64,000 nt of DNA. Origin: Edaphochlamys debaryana. Taxonomy: Eukaryota > Chlorophyta > Chlorophyceae > Chlamydomonadales. The notes beneath the pieces were generated by a model. That model had not been told where the DNA came from. It saw only the letters and a program-made list of their open reading frames with translations, and ran no database searches. The stretch is taken from contig JAEHOE010000067.1 in assembly GCA_016858145.1 (NCBI GenBank), forward strand, positions 372,001 to 436,000. The letters are read 5' to 3'. Both the position numbers and the translations under genes were made by a program. Shown one piece after another: positions 55,665 through 64,000 of the stretch (the first letter of the stretch is position 1; each line of letters opens with the position of its first letter).

Positions 55665-58648
55665 ATGGCGACGCTACGCCGCTCGTCCGCACTGGGCATC
55701 CTGGTAATTCTTGTCGGGTGAGCCTGCGAGCCAGGAACGCGACCTTCGAGATCCCTTGTGATGGAAGTTAACCTACTGCCCACTTCGTATCAGTGCTGGG
55801 AGCGCCTTGACGAGGCGCACCCTGTTGGACGGTCTCGGGGCATCTGGCGCGGCAAGTGGGCGTCGATGCGGGCTGCTGGGCATTGCGCATTGCTGTGTCC
55901 AGCTAGGCCTCTGTGTCGAGGCACGATCACGCATCTTGACCGGCGGTGTGAGTCGCAAACAGGTCTCATCTCCTCGCGTTTGTGACTGCCGCAGTGCACG
56001 TCCACGGTGGCGACTTCTTGGGGGCCCGCCTGCATCAAGCCGAGCGGAAGCTGCGAGTTTGGCGCCTCTGCTGCCACGGTGAGCGCAACCTCATTCGATG
56101 GGTGCATCAGCAGTTGACGGCACTCGACAGCTCGCGTGGAGCGGCTAGCCGGGCACCCCGGGAACACCCCCCCCCCCTCACCCCGGACGGGCCGGGGCAC
56201 TGGCGCGGACGCCGTTTGCCTTACCAACACCCCCGATCAGGATCTCCTGCCCCCGACGGCTCGGTACTATGAGCGCAAGATTGCTAGAGAGGCAGACGCA
56301 GGAGGGGCTGAGGAGGAAGGGGACCGTCCTTGGCAGACCGAGACCAGGAGCGTGCCCAGAGCGTGCCACACGCGCCGCGCCGTCTAGTCCTGCGCCGCCT
56401 ACTAGGCGCATGTTAGTGGCAAGCGCCGTACTCGACTGACGGCACCCGAACAGCTCTAAGCACCCCTACAGCCCCACGACGACGCGGCGTCCGCAGCAGC
56501 AGCTCTACACGGGCCCCTGCGGCTGTAATTGCGACCCTTATCCGGGTCCCGCGCACGGCTCCTGACACGCCCGTGGCGGCTTGGGACGCCGCCTGGTCAC
56601 ACGCCTTGGCAGTGTGTGTTGCTGTCCTGGTCGACTGAGTCCGCAAGTCCTGAAGGGCTGCTTGGTTCCGCATCCTCCAACGGCCCCTGATCCGTGGAAT
56701 TGGCTGGAGCGGACCCCCAAACCTCGCCGGTGCAGGACAGACTACTGTTGGGGACTCATGGGAGGGGGAACGAGTCCATGGTCTGTAGAGCTAGGGCCCA
56801 CGGAAGATCCCAACACTGCGCCTGGGTGGTCTCACGGCCTGCCGGGTTCGTGCCCCCCAGCTTCCCCAACTATGGTACCCAGCGGTCACGTGCGAGACTC
56901 CACCCCAGTGCAGTTCGGACAGTTCGGATCATGCAGCTCTTGTCCAATGACACTCCCTTTGTGCCTTGCGTACCCATGCAACGCCCTGAACCTGCAGGCC
57001 AAGCTGCTCCACTCTATCGACAGCGGCTTTGGCACCGAGGTCTTTGGCTTCGGCCTGGCCCCTGTGACCAAGCTGGCGCCTCTCGTGCCGCCGGGCTACA
57101 CGCTTGCGCCGAGCGGGGTCCCCGACTTCGGCCTTGTTGCGACTTCCACTGTGCGCTACGACAGCTCGGTTCTGGATGGGGGCGCACCGAGTGACGTCGC
57201 CAACGTCTACTGGATTGTCGCGGTGCGTCGGGATCACGTTTGGGCCGTACGCCAGCGGGTGTGAGGGAGGGCCGCCTCCATGCCTTTTGCCTTGTGTTGC
57301 CGGGGTAACTGTGGCAGTCACACCCAGGGGCTGCTTGGGTGGACCCCGCAAACGCCTTTGTGTGTTATGCATGCAGGTACTGGCCCCACCTTGGGCGGGC
57401 CCCCCCGGCAGTGCGCTCAACCTCACCAACGCCATCCACGCTTATGTGCTCAAGGCTTGGACCAACAACACGGGATTCTATTCGGCTATGACGGTGCGTG
57501 TCGGGTCCGGTTATCCAAGCCGCTGAATGTCTGCAAGCCAGCGCGCGCCGCTGGCTGGACGCAAGGGGGGTCTGGCCCCTGGTGCGGCTGGTTCATGTAC
57601 GCATGCCCCGTGCTCCTCGCGCTCCGTCTATCCCTAATACAGGACGCCGGCTTTCCCATTGAGCTGCGCACAAACCTTGCGTTCAACTATGCCATCGACT
57701 CCTCCAACACGGGCAGCATGGACGTTGATGTGCCCGGTAGGTGCCTGCCTGTTTGGGGTTGGGCAACCCGCCTTGCTTGCTTGGTGCTCCACGCATGTGA
57801 GGTGGGGTTCAGGACCCCACGCACCCGTCGGGGACAGTGGAAGCGACCTGGATGGGCGGGGATGATGGAAGACCCTCTCCCCCTCATGCCCCCCCAAGCG
57901 CTTCGCTTCGTTGATGCATGTCTCCGTCCCCCTCGTGTCCGCAGGCGCCTACCACACTTTCGTCACGGCCATCCCGCCCTCCGGCCCCGTCCCCCCGGGG
58001 GTTCAGGCGGTGGTGTGGCACCAGGTGCGTCCTGGGCGGGTCGATGGAGGCAGCGGCGAATGAACTCGCACACGCACTTGATGGTAGGTACATGGGGAGG
58101 AGGAAACACAGCAGCGGGGCTGGGTTGGCGCGGGTCTGCATGCGGACACTACGGTAGCTCCATGCAGCTCCCATGCAGCGCGTCCTTGCCCTTTGCGCTG
58201 TCTTCCTTCGCTCGCCGCAAGCCGGTCATTCCATCCCCCATTCTCGGCTGTCCCGCGCAGGGCAGCGGCGGTACGAGCGCAGTGACCGCTAACAACGTTC
58301 CGGCACGGATTGGTGGAGGCGTGCTTAAGGCAAGCAAGCAGCAAGCCTCGACAGGCTTTGGTCCGGACCAAAGGGGGAGTCCCCTGACACATGTGGCTTC
58401 ATTCCTCCACTTTATCTTCCGATTACCGCCCTGACTCCCTTGCCCTTCGCTTGCCATGCCCCCCGCTGCTGCAGATCTACTCACCCCCTGGCAGCTGCTG
58501 GGCTGATCTGCTGGGTTCCGGCCCGCCTAGCCCCTGCGACGGCCCCTCTGACGTTCCCGGCTGGGCCTGCACCCAGGCGGGTGGCAGCAGCGTGCAGTAC
58601 CCCGGAACCAACCGGTTCCGGATCTACAAGGTGCTGCCAAGCACCTAG
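55665..58648 (+). CDS. Secreted protein of unknown function, tandem copy A
   Basis: Exon 1 (55665-55717, MATLRRSSALGILVILV) is a signal peptide ending at GG|GTGAGC; exon 2 begins at 55794 (AGSALTRRTLLDGLGASG). The middle is uncertain; a cysteine-rich block near 55996-56080 (CTSTVATSWGPACIKPSGSC) is shared with copy B. Six final exons are secure: 56998-57222, 57377-57493, 57643-57736, 57945-58024, 58261-58329, 58475-58648, coding 252 residues to a TAG, with LHSIDSGFGTEVFGFGLAP, NLTNAIHAYVLKAWTNN and a last exon with cysteine motifs SCWADLL and WACTQAGG. The intron after 58329 starts with GC (AAG|GCAAGC). No family is recognised. Extracellular place follows from the signal peptide. Confidence 0.75.
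56130..56997. other. Unresolved middle of copy A
   Basis: Probably intron plus one or more exons I could not fix. A frame at 56190-56387 (AVCLTNTPDQDLLPPTARYY) looks protein-like but has no matching part in copy B. Confidence 0.3.
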
Positions 58649-59672
58649 AGAGAGGGCAGCGCCACCAGGGCAACCCTAGCTAGGGCAACCCTCGACGTAT
58701 CTGATGGAGCACAGATGATGGATGGAGCCAGACTGAACGAAGGCCGGCGCTTTGCGCATGGGCTGCTCACTCATGCATCGTGCACACGTGTGCATGCACA
58801 TCTATTCCATACATAGCTTTAGCAGCTTGCGTGGTGTGCCTTGCATGCCGTCACGCGAACGTTGTGTTTGGCTTTCTGCTCTGCGGCGGCGCCGTTGGGC
58901 GGTTTCTACTACCCAATTTTGAGACGGTGTTCTCCGGTGTGTATTTGTGTGTGTGGCAGTGCAGGGGTGGAGTGGTGTGGAGTGCAGGGGTGAAGTGCGT
59001 GGGCTGGGCTGGGACATGCCATGTCAGTGACGACACGCATGGTCCCAAGTCTCTGTCGCTCGCGGTCGGGAACAATGCAACGCCTGGCATGCTATTCCTT
59101 GGACTTGCTGCAGCGGCCACGCCCTCTTCCCCGCAAGCTCCTACCGATGCAGGGTGGGGTGCGTGCGTGACCGGACCCCACCCTTGGTACCCTTGGACCG
59201 ATGGGCATCATCAGTCGACTCCAGTCCCAAACAATGCAGCGCGCCTGCCTCAGGCTATCATTTAGGTATGCTCGGTGTAGTGGGGGCATGGATTGTGCTA
59301 TGTCCGGCCATCTCAAAGTTTTCTAATAAAGCAGAAGCTCCGACAGGGGTCGCCAAGGCAGGGCCCCCAGTAAGGGGGGGGTGGACGGGGGGTGCCTGGC
59401 TAGTCTGGCAGCAAGCCCCTGTGGGACACGGTTGTGATGGCAGCCCTTCGACGCCGGACATAGCAACCCTTCAACGACGACTGATATCGATGGCAGCCAC
59501 TTGACGGCCGCATTGGCGTTGAGCGGTTGGGCTTCGGCGGCGGTTGGATTTGTTGGATCCAGTAGTGTTGTACACGCATTAGACCTCACGCGAGTGAGGT
59601 TGCGCGCTCAATCGATTGCGCGCCAAGTTCCATACGTACTCGTTGCTTATTGTCAACGGCATCGCGGCGAAG
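58649..59672. other. 3' UTR of copy A and spacer to copy B
   Basis: The first 480 bases resemble the 3' flank of copy B (62671-62935), so they belong to the duplicated unit. No other gene was seen. Confidence 0.5.
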
Positions 59673-62670
59673 ATGACACAGCTCCTTCACGTGAGCGCGC
59701 TGAGCATCCTGGGAATCCTTATCGGGTGAGCCCGCGAGCACCGAAAGCGCGGCGATCGGCATTACAATGTGGCTTGCCCTAATGACGCCCGCTTTGTAAC
59801 AGCGCTGGGAGCGCCTTGGCGGGGCGCACCCTGATGGACGGTTTCGAGGCATCTGGCGCGGCAAGTCAGGCGCCGGTGCTGCTTGTCTGGGGCCCGCGGT
59901 TGACGGTCGCGAGTGATGGCGACAACTTGGAGGCTGCCCCTCGGCCAACTCAATATGGCCCATACTCTGCCGATGCCCGCCGGCCATGCCCGCAGTGCAC
60001 GTCCACGGTGGCGACTTCTTGGGGCCCCGCCGTAGACGTGCACTGCGGGCATGGCCGGCGGGCATCAAGCCGGGCGGAAGCTGTGAGCTGGGCGCCTCTG
60101 CCACGGTGAGCGCACCCGCATTCGATTGGTGCGCCAGTTGACCGCCACTCAAGGGCGGGCCGCGTTCGACGACACCTCAACGCAGCAGGTGGGTTCCCCT
60201 CGGTCTGCTACAGCCGAGACTCCGGGCCAGGGTTCTCCCGCCCGAATCATCGTCCACAGATGGGCTCATAACCAGGGCAAGATGAATAATGGTCTTGTCC
60301 TTGGATTCCGTCGGAATCGGGTGCGATACAGCCGTCCAAGGGGGTGTGGAGGGGTTTGGGCAGGGCAGGTCGGTTGACCCGAGGTGTTGGATTGGTGCGT
60401 CCGGCCGCCGAGTTAACCTCCGGCTCTCATAGGTGCAGCAAACGTTGCAAGATAGTAGCTGTTTGGGTCCGACTAGGAGGGCAGGACGGCGCGCGCGCGA
60501 TACATGCCACCCGCGAGCACATATGAAGATCGCGCTTCTCTTAGCGGGCTTCTTACAATCAGTCATAGCAGCAGGGTGAACTCTGGTCACTTCTGTAGAG
60601 GTTGCACTTTCAAGCATGTCGGCCGACATGCACCCGCGACCGTCCATCACCAAGAACCCCAGGACCTGGAACGGGTCTCTGCATGCATAAAAATTCCATA
60701 TGAGGGTTTCGGGTTGGTTACCAGGTGTGCCGTAGCGCGACGGGGAAAGGGGCTGGAACCCACCTGCGTGCGACACTACCACGCGCCCCTCCACCCGCGC
60801 CCACGGCGACGCCGCGCCCCAAACCCCTCCACACGGGCCACTATGCCTAAGCAGGGTATGCAAACGGCATGCAAGCCAAGCAAGCCCCAGCCAATCCATG
60901 CGCGTGGGCAATGGTACTCTTGGGCGGGGCTTGCGCTGTAACCCTTCTCTCTGGGTTCCACTCGCTCCCTGACGCGCGCAGTGTTGACCCGATGCTGTTC
61001 CTGCTGCGTCCCACCCAACCTCCTGCGCAGGGCCAGCTGATCCACTCTATCGACAGCGGCTTTGGCACCGAGGTCTTTGGCTTCGGCCTGGCCCCTGTGT
61101 CCATGCTGGCGCCACTCTTGCCGCCGGGCTACACGCTTGCGCCGAGCGGGGCCCCTGGCTTCGGCCTGATGGCGAAATCGGCTCTGCGCTACACCAACGC
61201 GGTTTTGGATGGGGGATCACCAGGTAGCGTCGTCAATGTTAACTGGATTGCCGCGGTGCGTCGGCGGGATCACATTTGGGGCGTCGGCCAGCGGGTGTGG
61301 GGGAGGGGCGCCGTACATGCCTTTTGCCGGGTTTTATAACCGGGCCAATGAATTGTGGAAGTCACACCCAGGGGCCGCCCGATGTGTTCGCTCGAATCCT
61401 GGATCCTGCTGCGATTTCCGTCTGCTTGTGTGACCCCACAAACGCCTTCGTGCGGTATGCACGCAGGTACTGCCCCCACTTTGGGCGGGCCCCCCCGGCA
61501 GTGCCCTCAACCTCACCAACGCCATCCACGCTTATGCGCTCAAGGGCTGGGCCAACAACTCGAACTTCTATTCGGCTATGACGGTGAGGGCCGAGTGTGG
61601 TCAGTCCAGCTGCTGATTACCTGCAAGCCAGCGCTGCTAGCTGGACGCAAGGGGGGTCTGGCCCCTGGTGCGCGCGGCTGGTTCGTGCATAGATGCCCCG
61701 TGCTCCCCTCTTTCCCCAACACAGGACGCCGGCTTTCCCATTGAGCTGCGCACAAACATCGCGTTCAACTATGCCATCGAATCCACCAACTCGGGCAGCA
61801 TGGACGTGAATGTGCCTGGTAGGTGCCTGCCTGTTTGGGGTAGGGCAACCTGACTTGCTTGGTGCGCCATGCGTGTGGGGGCTCAGGGCCCCACGCACCT
61901 GTCGGGGAAAGCGAAAGCGACCTGGATGGGTGGGGATGATGGAAGGCCCTCTCTCCCCTCATTTCCGCAGGCGCCTACCACACTTTCGTCACGGCCATCC
62001 CCCCTGCTGCCCTCATCCCGGGGGTCCAAACAGTGGTGTGGCACCAGGTGCGTCCTGGGCTGGTCGATGGAGGCATCGGCTGATCAACTCGCACACGCAC
62101 TTGATGGTAGGTACATGGGGAGAGGAACGAAACGCAACAGCGTGGCTGGGTTGGCGCGGATCTGCGGACACTACGGTAGCTCCATGCAGCTCCCATGCAC
62201 CGCGTCCTTGCTTGCCCTTAACGCGCTCGTTCTCCCTTGCCGCAACCCGACCTACCATTTCACCAATCTTGGCTGTGCCGCGCAGGGCAGCAGAGGGACA
62301 GGCGCAGTGACCGCTAACAACGTTCCGGCACGGATTGGCGGAGCCATGCTGAAGGCAAGCAAGAAAGCCTCGACAGGCTTTGCGTTGGGCCCCTGACTCA
62401 GGTGTCGGACACATGTGACTTTATTCCTCCACTTTATCTTCCGAGTACCGCCCTGACTCCCTCGCCCTTTGCTTGCCATGCCCCCCGCTGCTGCAGATCT
62501 ACTCACCCCCTGGCAGCTGCTGGGCTGATCTGCTGGGTTCCGGCCCGCCTAGCCCCTGCGACGGCCCCCCTGACGTTCCCGGCTGGGCCTGCACCCAGGC
62601 GGGTGGCAGCAGCGTGCAGTACCCCGGAACCAACCAGTTCCGGATCTACAAGGTGCTGCCAAGCACCTAG
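59673..62670 (+). CDS. Secreted protein of unknown function, tandem copy B
   Basis: Paralogue of the gene at 55665. Exon 1 is 59673-59725 (MTQLLHVSALSILGILI, signal peptide), exon 2 begins at 59813 (AGSALAGRTLMDGFEASG). The six last exons, 61031-61255, 61467-61583, 61725-61818, 61971-62047, 62286-62354 and 62497-62670, code for 251 residues, one fewer than copy A, with most differences conservative and the last exon nearly identical. The GC donor after 62354 is conserved. In the middle block copy B carries a 29-base net insertion that forms a palindrome (59972-60066) and shifts the frame relative to copy A, so its N-terminal part may be altered or broken unless splicing avoids it. Function unknown. 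Confidence 0.7.
59972..60066. repeat. 32-bp perfect palindrome with 31-bp loop in copy B
   Basis: Arms 59972-60003 and 60035-60066 are exact reverse complements. Copy A has the left-arm end and the loop but not the right arm, so the right arm was made by an inverted duplication. The hairpin would be stable in DNA or RNA. Confidence 0.95.
60455..60688 (-). repeat. Inverted dispersed repeat, right copy (partner 55132-55384)
   Basis: Reverse complement of the left copy with small indels. It lies in the middle of copy B and has no equivalent at the same place in copy A. Confidence 0.7.
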
Positions 62671-64000
62671 AGAGAGGGCAGATCCAACCCTAGATAGACA
62701 TGCATGTATGTCTTATGGAGCACAAAGGATGGAGCCAGACTAAAGGCCGGGGCTTTGCGCAAGGGCTGCTCATGCATCGAGCACACGTGTGCATGCATGC
62801 ACATCTATCTGATACATGCATAGGAACGGTTGGCGTACCATAATGAGCCATAGGTGCGAGACACGCACCCAAGCCTCTGTCGCTTGCAGCCGCAACCAGT
62901 GCAGGGCATGGCTTGCTATTTCTTGGAATTGGTACGAGGAGCGGCTTGTTTGCGACTAGTGTGACCAAAAGTTCCCCACCAAAGTGACCGAAATCGGCCA
63001 CGTGTCCCCTTACAATATGACTTTAGTATGATGCATGCATCATATCCATACACGGAGGCCCTGTAGGGGGTCGGGGCCGCGGTTTGCGGCCTTCCGAGCA
63101 CTGTCGTCGCGGGACATGCCGACCAGCCGACCGCGAAATACGCGCCCAGACGCCCGCGCGATGGCTTTACAGTGCATCAACGCGGTCACGGCAGTGCAGC
63201 TGGAACAGGTAGGGGCATAGGCGGGGGTCGCCACCCATGGCCGTGCCCCTGGGGGCAGCCCGGGCGCACCTCGGGACTTGCCATAGCGGCGCGGGTGTCC
63301 AAAGCCCAACTTGACCCCAATGACCCTTATACACTCCCCACAACCTAGTTATGCAGTGGGGGTGTCGGGCAGCAATGCTTTGTGCAAGTAGTCGCGACAT
63401 GCACTCGCATGTCGCGCGCGAGAGGCCTCATAGCGACCTCAGAGAATCGTCTAGGCCATAACAAGGCCATATACAGCCCATGGGCTGGTCGGCTGGGGCT
63501 GTTAAGCCCTGTAGAGGAAGGCGAAGGTCGGCATGCCTCATTTCGCGGTCCCAGCGACCTCCACCGATACGCGCCCAAAGTGTTCTAAGTGCATCTATGT
63601 AGTACATAGGCTCACTAAAAGAGGCTGGGCGAGATAGCTGCTGTGTTTTAGCGTCAGTCGGCGACACGTACCCCGCCCGGCCCCCGCCCCGCCAAATCGA
63701 CCCCACCCAGTTCTCCGTGCCAGCGAGCGACTGAGGAGCCCAAAAGCGGTACCTGGCATCCTTACGCTATGTGAAGGCCATTCGAGCCAGTCTACACCAG
63801 CGGGGGGTGCTAGAGTGAGGGTCTGGGCCCCAAACCAACCCCCCAGACCCCCTGTACGGCACGCCATGTACGGCAGGTGCACTATAGTCCGTTAAGGACG
63901 AAGCTACAGCTATGCTTCCCATCCTTAACGGACTATAGTGCGGCCTCCAAAAGGTGCTTGGCGTTTTGGACACCCTGCCCTCCGTGGGTGCGCCCGGGCT
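62671..64000. other. Intergenic region to window end
   Basis: The 3' flank of copy B to about 62940, then no supported gene. A frame at 63116-63209 ends in a donor-like CAG|GTAGGG but is too short to call. Confidence 0.45.
63879..63941. repeat. 20-bp perfect inverted repeat with 23-bp loop
   Basis: Arms 63879-63898 and 63922-63941 are exact reverse complements (GCACTATAGTCCGTTAAGGA on the left). It could be a hairpin or paired ends of a short element. Confidence 0.95.

Noticed and set aside
56190..56387. Protein-like frame in the middle of copy A
   Set aside because: No counterpart in copy B and no firm splice borders; not called as an exon.
63116..63209. Possible first exon of a further gene
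   Set aside because: A short frame ending in a donor-like site, with no acceptor or second exon in the window.

Overview
The window looks like nuclear DNA of a GC-rich chlorophycean green alga, probably volvocine or Chlamydomonas-like. The evidence is strong G+C bias, genes cut into many 40-250 bp exons with C-rich introns ending in CAG, TGTAA motifs downstream of stops, and simple repeats inside coding sequence. No bacterial operon structure, CRISPR array or rRNA is visible. All gene models were spliced by hand from splice sites and reading phase.

Layout: (1) 1-782, the last two exons of a prolyl 4-hydroxylase-like 2OG-Fe(II) oxygenase. (2) 1858-6648, a complete 14-exon cytosolic-type pyruvate kinase (508 aa) with a GC-AG first intron. 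(3) 8576-10725 minus, an unrecognised multi-exon gene with an apparent 1-nt frameshift. (4) 12393-14666 minus, a low-complexity, probably nuclear protein with an acidic C-terminus. (5) 16502-17004, a MITE-like element with inverted ends. (6) 17523-31075, a gene with a B-lectin domain whose intron appears to hold a young 12.4-kb Ty3/gypsy LTR retrotransposon (18118-30475). That element carries an intact 2512-aa Gag-Pol with a PHD-like finger and a second intronless ORF before the 3' LTR. (7) 32347-33007, a frame-broken gene remnant. (8) 33761-35303, a complete five-exon prolyl 4-hydroxylase-like gene. (9) 38812-54312, a 52-exon secreted alpha-2-macroglobulin-like protein (about 2283 aa) with a C-terminal EGF-like module and no visible thioester motif. 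(10) 55665-62670, a tandem pair of paralogous secreted proteins of unknown function; the second copy carries a 32-bp perfect palindrome. (11) 62671-64000, intergenic, with a 20-bp perfect hairpin near the end.

The genes form no single pathway. The A2M-like protein and the tandem pair are predicted to be secreted, the two hydroxylases belong to a family that in green algae modifies hydroxyproline-rich wall proteins, and the lectin may act at the cell surface. That link is inference. The most interesting items are the algal A2M-like gene, the retrotransposon with a PHD finger and extra ORF, the hairpin insertion in the duplicated gene, and a recurrent set of GC-AG introns.
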